From Lichenostomus cassidix (taxonomy: Eukaryota > Chordata > Aves > Passeriformes > Meliphagidae), in the NCBI GenBank assembly GCA_008360975.2, contig CM039210.1, positions 10,418,293-10,482,292 on the forward strand: a stretch of DNA of 64,000 nucleotides, written 5' to 3'. The notes beneath the pieces are model-generated. The model worked only from the letters and a program-made list of their open reading frames with translations. It did no database searches and was not told the DNA's origin. A program made the translations under genes and the position numbers. Positions within the stretch are counted from its first letter, which is position 1; each line of letters opens with the position of its first letter. This document shows, piece by piece, positions 1 through 9,919 of this stretch.

Positions 1-558
1 CAAGCGGCTTTCCCCCTCCCACCACCGTTTTCTCCACCAGAAGCCAGAGAGTGCCTTACCCCCACCCCTGGCAATGATGTGAGGTGGTATAAAATAACCT
101 CCTAGCCATGCCCACAACAGCTTCAGGCTCCACTTCCTCATGACTACTGCAAAAAAATTAACTCTGTCCTGGCTGGAACCAGGACAGTCCCTCTACATCC
201 CTTTATCAGCAGAGGAGAGAAGTCAGTAGAGGCTCAAGGAATCAGAACTGTTAACTGCCTTTTTCTTTCCATGTATCAACAGAAGTATCAGACTTGAACT
301 GCACTGAAAGTAATGTTACATCTGAACAGTTTCTGCAACCAGCTCAATGCACTAAAGCAGCCAAAAAAAGCCAACAAAAATAGGTATCCTCAGAAAACAA
401 AGCAATAGTAAGATGGGGCATCACATATCAGCACAAGATACAGATGTACCAACAACTAGAATATTTTGTTGAATTCTGACCTGAGCACCTCAAAAGATGG
501 AGTGAGGCCTGGTGAGATAGGGAGAAAGGCAACTAAAATTTATCAAAGAGCCTCAACC
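1..558. other. UBE2R2 intron sequence, nothing recognised
   Basis: AT-rich single-copy-looking sequence downstream of the UBE2R2 exon at 4179-4276 (the gene is on the minus strand). I see no long reading frame, RNA gene or repeat here. It ends at the 4-bp target duplication AACC (555-558) of the next LTR. Confidence 0.5.
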
Positions 559-1088
559 TGATGCCTGATGGGTTTTTTGTATTTTTTATTTTACTTTTAT
601 ACTCTCTTTATATCCTTTATATATATAACCTTTTACCCTTCCCCGTTCCTGTACTTTTCCCTGTATCTTAACCCTACATTCTATCATCCTAGTACCCCTT
701 GCCCTGCTCAGAATCCTTTGGGGAAGACGAAACATACCCACAATCTCAAAAGCATGACGCACAACCTTGAACAGGGCCCCCATCACTGAGACATGTTTTT
801 TGTAAACTAAGTAGCAATCTTTTGGGGGGGGCAATTTTAATAAGGGGGCAGTTACTTCATTTGCTAAACTTCTTATTGGAGACTTTTAGATAGGTATTCT
901 AATCTAGGCTGTCTATAAATTGTATACGGGAGATATCGTCGGGGCTTTTTGGCTTTTGGGGCTTTTGAGCTGGCCTTTGGGCTTGCTTGTTCGTCGGTGC
1001 GCATCTGAGATCCTATTAAACCAAGGTAAAACCCCTATCCCATACTGTGTCTGCGTCTAAAAATTTTTTCTAGCAATTTAAGGCATCA
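559..1088 (+). mobile_element. Solo LTR, family D copy 1 (class I-like, 4-bp duplication)
   Basis: The ends are a perfect 7-bp inverted repeat, TGATGCC and GGCATCA, flanked by the direct duplication AACC at 555-558 and 1089-1092. A TATA-like box (TATAAATTG, near 915) and an ATTAAA signal near 1013 give plus orientation. A second copy lies at 30667-31184 and an older relative at 1695-2201. The 4-bp duplication fits gammaretrovirus-like integrases. No internal genes remain, so it is a solo LTR left by LTR-LTR recombination. Confidence 0.88.
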
Positions 1089-1694
1089 AACCCCTAAGCC
1101 CTGCCACCACTTCCTCAACTTTATGGGGCATAAGAAGAACAGCAATACTTTCTGCCATGCAGATCACAGCTGCATTCCTTCACATCTTGCTGGATGTTTG
1201 CTATATTTACTTATGACACCCTCATCTAGCTCCAAGTCATGGGAAAATCCATATTGACTGTGTTTAAAAAAATTAATGAGCATGCTTGAAACCATTAGCG
1301 GTAGAGATGCCCAGATGCTCTCAAAGTTGAAGAATGATATTCCTCACTCCAGACACTTCAACCATAGTCATCTGTAGTAAGCAGATTTACAAAATTCAGC
1401 AGCTGAAGAGAAGCCCTAGGTTACACATGCAGCAGGCTAACAGTGAAGGACAAGTTTTATTTCTGCTTGCTGATACAGCTGAGGAAAGTTTTCTCTCCAA
1501 ATATCACTGTTAAGCTCAGCATGTTCCAAGAGCAGGCACCAAAAACTACACCATGATATGGGAGAGCAGAAATCAGAGAAGTAGTACCATAAGAAGTTTC
1601 ATGCCAATCTTTAGGGTTGTAAATAGTGAAATACTCAAAATGTGTGTGCATTATAAGCAACTAATGCCCAAAGCTGTTTTCTAACTATAAGTTA
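1089..1694. other. Intron sequence, nothing recognised
   Basis: About 600 bp between two solo LTRs. No coding or RNA feature was seen. Confidence 0.45.
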
Positions 1695-2201
1695 AGATGC
1701 CGTGCTGATTTTTTGCTTTTTTCTTTTATATATTCTTTGTATTTTTTACACATAAATTTGTAGCTCTGTAGCCTATTATTGTATTAGTAGCCACTCCCAG
1801 TAGTTTTCCATACCCTTTTCCTAGGCAGAAGGACAAAACATATTCCAGGGCCCCAATCCTATCTTGGTTTTCCTTGGCTACCGAGGTTGAAAACAGCTCT
1901 TCAAGACACCTTTTCATAAACAAGGTTTAGTTTCCATCTGAGGGGGGAGGATTTAGAGGGGGTTGAACCGGGGGAAAAATTACCTCACCACCTATGTCTC
2001 TAATTGGTAATTTTTGTCAAATATGCTAATGTTAAAAACTTATAAAACTGTATTCACTCTGTGGGGGAGGGGCATTTTGAGGACATTTTTTCCATATCTG
2101 TCCCTTGGAGGCCTCCAATAAAGACCAGCTTTTATATCATGTCCTATACTAATATTATCTCAAAAGTGTGTTGTTTAATTTCTAGGGTCTTTAAGGCATC
2201 A
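1695..2201 (+). mobile_element. Solo LTR, diverged member of family D
   Basis: It starts AGATGCC (one base from the TGATGCC start of family D) and ends AAGGCATCA like that family. Its T-rich U3 start also resembles copies D1 and D2. A TATAAAACTG box near 2040 and CCAATAAAG near 2116 mark plus orientation. The flanks GTTA (1691-1694) and GTTG (2202-2205) look like a 4-bp target duplication with one transition. It is clearly older than D1 and D2. Confidence 0.7.
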
Positions 2202-3340
2202 GTTGAAGCTTGTCACCAAGTCCTAACCATATCAGATGTATGAAAAAACCCCAGTTTAATAGCCATCTAAACAGAGAGACAGGTAAAAGTAGCTTAGAAA
2301 CATAATAGCTTAAGACAGTATTTAAGCCTATTTTTCCTTTTTTAAAATCTGAACTAGAACTTGTATTTAGTACAGATGGATTGGATAACCTTTACCTCAA
2401 GCTCTAAGGATCAGATTCCCAACCCTTCATGGCTTCATGCAGCTAAGATGCACCATTTCTCTTGGGCCTTTTTAACCTTCAAGTAGCATGTTCAAGGAGG
2501 AACATCAGTTGTTATAATTTGCTGACTGCTACAATTCCTAGTCTCCTGTTATGTTAGCTCTAGTTCAGCACTTTGCAGTGTGTGTTATAATCATATTTCA
2601 AGGGTCAAGAATCCATTAAATCCCTCTTGCTATATCTTTGCTTTGACAGATGCGTATTTCAAATTAATTTTGTGAAGTGTCTTGGGGTGATTTTATGATG
2701 ACACTCTATTCCTGATTGTCTGCTTTATGCCCAGAAATAAGTCCTGTCACTTTAAAGTTGAGTCTGGAGGTGGGGCAGGAGCCGGGGTAACTCCGCAGGC
2801 TTTCTTCAAGCCCTCACTTCTGGCGTGCCTGGTGTGCTGGGGACATATGTTACATTGCGGCTCTGAGCTAGCTTAGTTCGTGTTAGCTGAGGCAAGAAGT
2901 TTTTCCCTGGACTGCAACAGTAATCCTCTGGCAGCTTCTGTGGTTTCTTCTGGAACTCTTTAGCTTAGATCTTGTCCAAGATCGTACCATCAGCAGGAGC
3001 TGCCCGGCTCCGACCTGCGGGGAAGCTGCGGGAACACCCCACCTTGGCCAGACCTCAGGAAAAGCTGAGCCAGCCAAAGAAAGAACTTTAAAATCCACCA
3101 GTTTCATCTGCAGCAAAGAAGAGACCAACAACATCGGAGTTCACCAGGTTCCTATCTGTTTTGGGGTTTTTTTCTTGTCCCCAACCTGCTGTGTGGACTC
3201 TTCTTCCCTCACAGGAGACTGATGCCTATATAATTTGGGTCAGAGTTACAAGATGTTTATATAGCTTGAGTTATAAGATATCAACATAACCTGAATCATA
3301 GCTTTTTATACCTATATAACCTGAATTATAACTTTCTATA
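2202..3340. other. Intron sequence with a moderately GC-rich patch
   Basis: Mostly AT-rich intron. About 2740-3130 is richer in GC and could be an old LTR or leader piece, but I found no ends, duplication or protein similarity. About 3220-3340 has a loose repetition of TATA-rich phrases with no clear function. Confidence 0.35.
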
Positions 3341-3349
3341 CAATGTAAT

Positions 3350-3890
3350 GGCTATTATGTGGTTAACTAGTTGCTTAATGCTGAATAGACAAAAAAAAAA
3401 CCTCACCAGGTGGATAGCTTCAAAGGTGGACAAGTATAGTACTAATGAGAAACTGGCAAATGTAAAGCCAATTAGCCACAGAACACAGAATTTAGACCAG
3501 TTAGAACCAGAGAGACCAAGGAACACCATAACTGCACATGCTCTGAAGACAAAGGTGAAAAGTTCAGATGTGAATAAGACCTTGAGCCTTCCTCCCAAGA
3601 GGCCCACCGCGACTACCGAATTGGGGGAGGCGCAAGTGCAGTGCAAAAGAACTATTTATAACCATGATATCACGTTATGTAAATTAGCTCTGGCGTGTAT
3701 ATGATGATGTTATAGTGACATAGTAACACTAAGTGAAATTTACTGTATAAATAAACCACAGCACTTGACAAAGGTGGGTGAGTTAGGTGGAGAGATCCCC
3801 CTCACCTCCAGCGCTGCAATAAAAAAATACCTGCTCTATAGACACTGGTCTATGGGGTTTTCTTTCCAGCCTATCTTTTGAAAACCCTAA
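3350..3890 (+). mobile_element. LTR-like sequence, ends not resolved
   Basis: The order is that of an LTR: a U3-like stretch, TGTATAAATAAACC near 3742, then GCAATAAAA near 3814, followed by a short U5-like tail. I could not find TG/CA ends or a target duplication, so the boundaries are approximate and the call is tentative. Confidence 0.38.
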
Positions 3891-4178
3891 CTATAGGATA
3901 ACAATGACTGGGGAAGAGCAGAAAATTTGAGATAATTTGCTTTAGGAGCATAAAACCCTGTGAACAGGACAGAATTCTCCACATTATTAGTCCAGCATCA
4001 GGACACCTCAGCATCAGCACTTCAGACAACTTGATAAATCTGGTTCCCACCCAGTTCAAGACTTAAAGCTCCCAAAGTCTTGAATTCTATTCCAAAACTT
4101 TCCCAACAAAGGCCTTAGTCTTGGAGAGAGATCACAGGCCTTTGAGGTCACTGCTGCACATCACAGATTCACAGTTAC
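3891..4178. other. UBE2R2 intron downstream of the exon
   Basis: Short intron segment. On the minus strand it opens with the 5' splice site GTAACT directly after the exon (GT at 4178-4177). Confidence 0.6.
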
Positions 4179-4276
4179 CTGACATTTTGGGTAGGGTTCC
4201 ACCTCTCGGAGGGCAGCTCTCCACTTTGTGGGTCATCTACAGGTGGGTGAAGAATTGAAATACATACATCTCCATT
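4179..4276 (-). CDS. UBE2R2: UBE2R2 exon carrying the catalytic cysteine
   Basis: A 98-nt internal exon of the E2 ubiquitin-conjugating enzyme UBE2R2 (CDC34B), which passes ubiquitin from E1 to substrates of cullin-RING ligases in nucleus and cytosol. The frame encodes NGDVCISILH with the active-site cysteine, then HPPVDDPQSGELPSERWNPT, the acidic-loop insertion specific to the CDC34/UBE2R family, and ends in NVR with the last codon split. A pyrimidine-rich tract and CAG precede it, and GTAACT follows. The Asn-Gly start and the partner exon at 59879-59965 match UBE2R2 better than its paralogue CDC34. The next coding exon lies outside the window. No lesion is visible. A Z or W gametolog cannot be told apart here. 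Confidence 0.95.
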
Positions 4277-4317
4277 CTGCAAGACAGAAACAAAAGTTGA
4301 GAATAGCCTGACCAGGC

Positions 4318-5206
4318 AGAGATCTGATGACACAACTAGGCCAGCTGACCCAAATGAACCAAAGGGATATTCCATACCATAGGGCATCAGCTCAGATATA
4401 AAAGCTAAGGGAAGGAGGAAGAACAGGGGTCCATTTATTATTTGCAATGTTTGCCTTCCAGAGCAACTGCTGCACAAGCTGAAGCCCTGCTTCCTGGGAA
4501 GTGGCTGGACATAGTTTACTGATGGGAAGTAGAGAATAAAATCCTTTTTTTTTCCCTTTGCTTGTGTGGGTGCAACAATTCACTTTTGCTTTAGGAAACT
4601 GCCTTATCTCAACCTACAAAGCATTTTCCATCTTATTTTCTCTCCCCTGTCCAGCTGAGAAGGGGGAGTGATAGAGCGACTTGGTGGGCACCTGTGTCCT
4701 AGGTTGCACTATAGATGTATTTAGTATTCTATTACCACAAGCTGTAGGGCACTGATTGTTATCTCCTGCTATGACTCACTCCTGATAATAGGTGATAGGC
4801 CATCAAGAATCCACCGCATGACCCATGGACTTATCTCATCCTATTGTGAGATGCTCTGCCCAGTAGGGAGGAGCCAAGCATTCCCACCTGGATATAACCT
4901 GGCCTTGGAACTGCCTAAGTTAGCCCTGTCTACTGGGTTCCCAGAGGACAAGAGCTACCACTGGACCTTCAGGTGGAGACCAGATCTTCCACAGGATCAC
5001 TGCTTTAACCTAACTACTTCACTTGGACTGCTACCATCACCCTGACTAACAGGGTGTCAAGTTATATCTGGCTCTGTCAGTGTTTTTTCTTGTATTATAA
5101 CACCTATTTTTAATTTTCCTATTAAATTATAATCCTGACTTGCAATGTCCCACTGGTTTGTTTTCAAACTCAGACAACCTGGCATCCAGCCAAGGCCAAC
5201 CTACCA
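4318..5206 (+). mobile_element. 5' LTR of element C (5' end missing)
   Basis: Similar over most of its length to the 3' LTR at 56061-56566 and, inverted, to the LTR at 36838-37281. Shared phrases include the CCAGCTGACC region, CAGATATAAAAG (TATA box near 4395), GAGAATAAAATCC (poly(A) signal near 4531) and TCTCTCCCCTGTCC. It ends near CAACCTACCA, a few bases before the primer site. The expected beginning of U3 is absent. A second LTR (4695-5176) interrupts it. Confidence 0.75.
4695..5176 (+). mobile_element. Solo LTR inside the C 5' LTR (5-bp duplication)
   Basis: A 482-bp block starting TGTCC and ending GACA, flanked by ACCTG at 4690-4694 and 5177-5181. Removing it and one ACCTG restores LTR sequence collinear with the 3' LTR of C near 56535-56545. 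The poly(A)-like CTATTAAATT is near 5119. The 5-bp duplication is typical of class III integration. Confidence 0.82.
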
Positions 5207-5214
5207 GTCCTTTC

Positions 5215-5232
5215 TGGTGGCAAACGTGGGAT
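5215..5232 (+). promoter_or_regulatory. Primer-binding site of element C, tRNA-Leu type
   Basis: TGGTGGCAAACGTGGGAT differs at about three positions from the complement of a vertebrate tRNA-Leu 3' end. A leucine primer is the trait that gave ERV-L its name, so it supports both the class and the LTR edge just upstream. Confidence 0.65.
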
Positions 5233-5440
5233 GAGACAAAGGTAGTTATATATATTGCATGTTATAGCTATAGTAGTTATTAAGTAGCAAGCTCCTATGT
5301 GGGACCTGGAGTTTGTCAGCTGCACTGCTTATCTCTTCATTTTGCTGAGTTTGGGAACATGTTAATACAAATGATGGCTCTGTGCTTTGCCTTGGCCTTG
5401 ATGGCCTTGCTGTGCTGGGGGAGTTATCTTGTGGAGAAGA
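5233..5440 (+). pseudogene. Element C leader and start of gag
   Basis: Leader sequence after the primer site, then a short frame with a hydrophobic run (LALMALLC, near 5392-5418). This resembles the hydrophobic N-terminus of the gag of copy A. A CR1 insertion interrupts it at about 5440. Part of the open frame that runs through here belongs to the LINE and not to gag. Confidence 0.5.
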
Positions 5441-6703
5441 TGAGGGAACACATCTCCCAGCATGGATTTAGGAGGGGCAGGTCCTGCCTGACCAACCGGA
5501 TCTCCTTTTATGACCAGGTGACCCACCTGGTGGATGAGGGGAAGGCTGTGTATGTTGTCTACCTGGACTTCAGCAAAGCCTTTGACACTGTCTCCCATAG
5601 CATACTCCTGGAAAAGCTGGCAGCCCACAGCTTGGACAGGTGCAACCTTCGTTGGGTTAAGAACTGGCTGGATGGCTGGGCCCAGAGAGTGGTGGGGAAT
5701 GGTGTTGCATCCAGTTGGCGGCCAGTCACTAGAGCTGTCCCCCAGAGATCAGTGTTGGACCCAGTCCTGTTTAATATCTTTACTGATGATCTGGATGCAG
5801 GGATTGAGTCTATCATTAGCAAATTTGCAGATGACACCAAGTTGGGGGTGTGTGTCAATCTGCTGGAAGGTAGGAGGGCTCTGCAGAGGGACCTGGAAAG
5901 GCTGAATAGATGGGCTGAATCCAACAATATGAGGTTTATCAAGTCCAAATGCCGGGTCCTGCACTTTGGTCACAACAACCCCATGCAGCATACAGGTTGA
6001 GGACAGAGTGGCTGGACAGTGGCATGGCAGACAGGAACGTGGGGGTACGGATTCACAGCAGGCTGAACATGAGCCTGCAGTGTGCCCAGGTGGCCAAGAA
6101 GACCAATGGCATCCTGAACTGTATCAGGAATAGCATGGCCAGCAGGACCAGGGAAGTGATTCTTCCCCTGTACTTGGCACTGGTTAGGCTGCACCTTGAG
6201 TACTGTGTCCAGTTCCGGGCACCTCAATTTAGGAAGGTTGTTGAGATGCTGGAGTGTGTCCAGAGAAGGGCAACAAGGCTGGTGAAGGGTCTGGAACACA
6301 AGTCCTATGAGGAGCAACTGAGGGACCCGGGGTTGTTTAGCCTGGAGAAAAGGAGGCGCAGGGGAGACCTTATTACTCTCTACAACTAACTTGAAAGGAG
6401 GTTGTAGCCAGGTGAGGGTTGGGCTCTGCTCCCAGGCAACCAGCAACAGGACAAGAGGACACAGTCTTAAGCTGCGCCAGGGGAAGTTTAGGCTAGATAT
6501 TATAAAAAAATTCTTCACAGAAATAGTGGTTCAGCATTGGAATGGGCCGCCCAAGGAGATGGTGGAGTCACCATCCCTGGAGGTGTTTAAGAAATGACTA
6601 GATGTGGCACTTAGTGCCATGGTCTAGTTGACAAGGTGGTGTTAGGTCATAGGTTAGACTCAATGATCTCAAAGATCTTTTCCAACCTAGTAGATTCTGT
6701 GAT
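5440..6703 (+). mobile_element. CR1 LINE fragment, 5'-truncated, with ORF2 remnant
   Basis: Non-LTR retrotransposon of the CR1 clade, the main LINE of birds. The reverse-transcriptase C-terminal half is readable in two frames. About 5450-5997 carries [18 protein letters not shown] and the catalytic FADDTKLG. About 5999-6390 carries [10 protein letters not shown] and [18 protein letters not shown]. The 3' tail near 6650-6703 has the CR1 ending, with TCAATGATCTCAAAGATC and the phrase for 'TTCCAACCTAG'. Frameshifts and stops make it inactive. It was truncated at its 5' end on insertion, as most CR1 copies are. It sits in the leader or gag start of element C, so it is younger than C. Confidence 0.93.
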
Positions 6704-8304
6704 CTCCCTCTCCCTATCTGGGATTAATGTGGATGGTTTTATTATGCAGGCTCCTGAGGTCATTGCTCATTGTTATGTGATCTGTTTAATACCACTAAAT
6801 AATACTTTTAGCATATTATGGGGTTTATGGAATCTCGTGTTGCCCTGGTATAAAATAAAACAAATTTTGGGTGATGTAATATTGAAATGTGCCCTGAAGC
6901 TTCCGGTCCCTGGATGGCAGGATTTGGGCAGGTTCCCAGGGCAGTTATCACCTCCCATTGCCTGAGACTTTGCACCTGAACAGGTAATCAACCCTGACAA
7001 ACTGATCTGTCACCTGATAGAAGGGTGCCTTGCCTACCCCACTGAAAACCAGCAGCTTCTTGCCTTGTACTGAGGCCTGGCCTGTGCCTACCGAGCCACA
7101 GTTCAGTACTCTGAGAGGTCTGTGGTTGAGGCAGGGACCCAAACTGCATTTGAGGACACTATAGCTGAGACAGAGACTCAAACAACTAGAGCAATTGCCC
7201 CAGTAGTGAAAAAAAGTGGACAAAGAGAACAACACATCCATACCACCAATTAGAAAGGAAGGAAGAAGAGGAGGAAGGGGAGGAGGAGGAAGAATCAGGA
7301 AAGAAAGTATCTGATCAAGAAGCCAGTCCTTCAACACAGAAATTGGAGAAAGGAGTGAGACAATTCAAACAGGAAACTGAAGTTACTCAGTCCCTGACCT
7401 CATCAGAACTTCGAGACTTGCAAAAAGATTACAGCTGCCAGCCAGGTGAGTGGATTTCTGCCTGGCTCCTTCGATGCTGGGATAATGGGGCCGACAGTCA
7501 GGATTTAGAACATCATGAAGCCCAACAGCTGGGATCCCTTGCTAGAGATTGGGAAATCAAAAGAGGAATTGGAAAAGGGGCAGCAATTTGCAGCCTCGGG
7601 AGATGGCTCCTCTCAAGTGTGAGGGCAAGATATCCATTTAAGGAAGATCTTGTGAATTCCCCAGGGAAGTGGACCACTGCAGATGAAGGTATCCAGTACT
7701 TGAGAGAATTAGCAGTGCTGGAAGTCATCTATAGTAAAAAGTGACAGTGTCTCTAAAGATTCAGAGGATGTCCCTTGCACGCTGGCCATGTGGAGGAAGG
7801 TGGTTCAAGGCGCCCCTGCATCATATTTCAGCAGCTTGGCAGTAATGTATTACCCGCAAATGGATACAACAACTGTGGAAAGACCAGCTTCGTGGCTCCA
7901 AAACTTTGAAGAAAATCTTTGTACTTCCTCATCCCTACAGGCCAGCGCCTCAGCTGTCAGGATCAGCCCAAGAGATTGGTCCTCTCCTGCCCCGGTCAGA
8001 GAGAAAGGAGGCCCCAGGCACATGCCGCATGGTGCATTGTGGTTCTTCCTGTTTGACCAGGAGTTGGACATAAAGTGGGATGATGAACCCACCTTTCAGC
8101 TGGAAGCCCATGTTGGTGAACTGAGAGAGAAGAGAGCTGTTAAGAAGGGGTCATCCAAAATGACTGTTAATGTAGTTGCTGCAGAGACACAAGAAGGCAA
8201 TCAGCAATCTCCAACAGAGAAGAACTGAAATCACATTCTTTGATCCTGATGAGAGGATTTCTGGTCTGGCATTGCAAAGGTCAGACAGCAAACACTCCAG
8301 TGAG
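6704..8304 (+). pseudogene. Element C gag remnant
   Basis: Broken ERV-L gag. Recognisable blocks align with the gag of copy A: IAPVVKK near 7195; a long block at 7343-7741 with SAWLLRCWDNGADSQDLEHHEA, comparable to the TWLLRVWDLM region of A; and a C-terminal block at 7962-8228 with GALWFFLFD, comparable to ELWFFLHD in A. Stops and a frame change separate the blocks, and about 6704-7080 is only loosely readable. A purine-rich, Glu/Lys-coding stretch lies at 7255-7320. The segment stops at the TGAG duplication (8301-8304) where provirus X inserted, and its continuation is at 52572. I see no CCHC zinc knuckle, as in copy A. Confidence 0.8.
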
Positions 8305-8732
8305 TGAGAAAGGAGTGGTCAAATAGAAAACCCAAATCTATTTGCACTTCAACCATCCTTGTTTCTTTGAGCTTTTGCCCCTTCCACCAGCACGGCGCCC
8401 GTCCAAGGCTGAAGGCTGATAACAGTTCTGGCCTTGTGTATTCCCTTAATTTTAACAAGACAAAAGGGGGCAAAAGATTCCTTTTGAAGCCAAGTACAAG
8501 AAATTGCTGAATAATATTAATGACTTATGAGAAATAATTTGTATAACTGCTCCTATCCTGGGGAATGTGATGAATATTCATGAATTTTACCTATAACACT
8601 GTGCCTTTGGAGGTACTGGTGTGTGTGTTTGGCAGAGAGAATTCCCCACACATCCGGTGCACTGAATAAAGCAAATACTCACTTCTCTGACTTGGTCTCT
8701 GAAGTGTCTCCAGGCTTGATTGGGGCAAATCA
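8305..8732 (+). mobile_element. 5' LTR of provirus X
   Basis: A 428-bp LTR, TGAGAAAGG to GGCAAATCA. It contains CACTGAATAAAGC (poly(A) signal near 8660-8670) and ends three bases before a primer site. The partner is at 52139-52567. The 4-bp target duplication TGAG precedes it. Confidence 0.9.
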
Positions 8733-8735
8733 AAT

Positions 8736-8753
8736 TGGCAACCCAGATGGGAC
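8736..8753 (+). promoter_or_regulatory. Primer-binding site of X, tRNA-Arg type
   Basis: TGGCAACCCAGATGGGAC matches the complement of a vertebrate tRNA-Arg(CCG) 3' end, as I recall that tRNA, except at one position where CpG appears to have decayed to CpA. Confidence 0.65.
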
Positions 8754-9400
8754 CCTAACTCTGCTCGGCTGCCGGATCCAGGGGTAAGCAGACCTCCCAG
8801 TCGCGACCCTGAATTTTCAGGGGGAGTTCAACTGTCCTTTGGCTCACGGCAGGAGTAGACTAAGGACCATCTGCACCAAATTAAGGTATTTGCTACTTTT
8901 ACAAAACCAGAAATGCCTGCAGGTCCGGGGTGCTAGTCCCCAAGGGTGGGTTGAGACTGGGTCTCCCAAAATTAGTCCCGGGCAAGAGGTTGGACACCCC
9001 CGGGGTTGGACCCCGCTATAGCGAAAGGTACCTTTAAGGGGTTGGACCCCACTGTACTGCACCATCATACTGCGATTTTTGTTCTGTTTCGCTATTTTGT
9101 TAGTGTCGTTATTTTGTTATGGTTTTTTTTGCTATTTTGTTATGTGTCGTTATTTTGTTACTGTGTGAATGTGAATGAATGAGACGTGTCTCCGACACAA
9201 AGCGATAGTGGAGCTATGTCTGTGTTTCCGTTCTGTGGCGACAGAAACGGCCAGAGAAAAGCGAAGCCACTGGCAAAGAGTGAATGAGTATAAATCACAT
9301 ATAAACCGTTGGTTTGGAGTATCTGGAGGGGGGCAGATTGTATTATTGATGGGGAAAGATTTTAGCTACTGAATTGAGAACACCCAGACCCCAACACCTT
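8754..9400 (+). other. Leader region of X with a short tandem repeat
   Basis: Non-coding leader after the primer site. It has repeated GTTGGACCCC phrases (about 8990-9055) and four imperfect copies of a 17-20 bp unit built on TATTTTGTTA (9090-9163). A short frame beginning ATGGGGAAAG at 9350 could be the first codons of the lost gag (Met-Gly start), but it stops after eight codons. Confidence 0.5.
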
Positions 9401-9919
9401 AATAATGTTGCTCCATTTGATTTTGCTTTTGAAATCCTGTGTTTTGTGTGTGGAAACAGTTGTGAAGCTTGGACTTAGTGCACTTGTATTAATTATGAGA
9501 GGAAGTGATATTGTCTATTTGCTCAAGTGCTTTTGAAATTTTTTTGAATGTGTGTGCGTGTACTGTGTGTGCAAAATTTTACCTGTGTTAATTTGCATTT
9601 TTGCCAGCATATAAATTTATGCGGGGATGCCCATGAGATAAAAAGAACTAGTTGAATCTAATAAGTACCTCTTTGGAACTCCTGTGTGTAGCTGCCGAAA
9701 TATGGTTGTGTAGAATGTTGTAGTAGAAAGAGCATGCAAGTTAATAGAGTAAAAGAAAGAAGGAAAAAGAAGGAAGAGAGGAGAACATGGTTTACAGTTT
9801 TTTGACACCATCAGTACATGTTTTTGGAGTTTGTTTGGTAATGGTACCTTTTGTGAGGAGATAACACCAGGAGAAGTTTTTCTCAACCTTTTATTCATTA
9901 CTTTGGGCCTACCCAACTA
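9401..9919. other. Junction between X leader and ERV-L copy A, unresolved
   Basis: AT-rich sequence without a reading frame. Copy A should have a 920-bp 5' LTR like the one at 14791-15710 followed by a leader, but no such LTR is present, so the junction must lie here. I cannot place it more precisely. Confidence 0.4.

Noticed and set aside
5299..6000. A single 233-codon gene starting at 5299
   Set aside because: The first part is element C leader or gag and the rest is CR1 reverse transcriptase. The frame is open across the junction by chance.
8754..9400. The X leader as a 5' UTR intact enough to make copy A gag a native X gene
   Set aside because: A gag is homologous to element C (ERV-L with 5-bp class III traits and Leu primer), while X has a 4-bp duplication, Arg primer and class I env. 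The adjacency is secondary.
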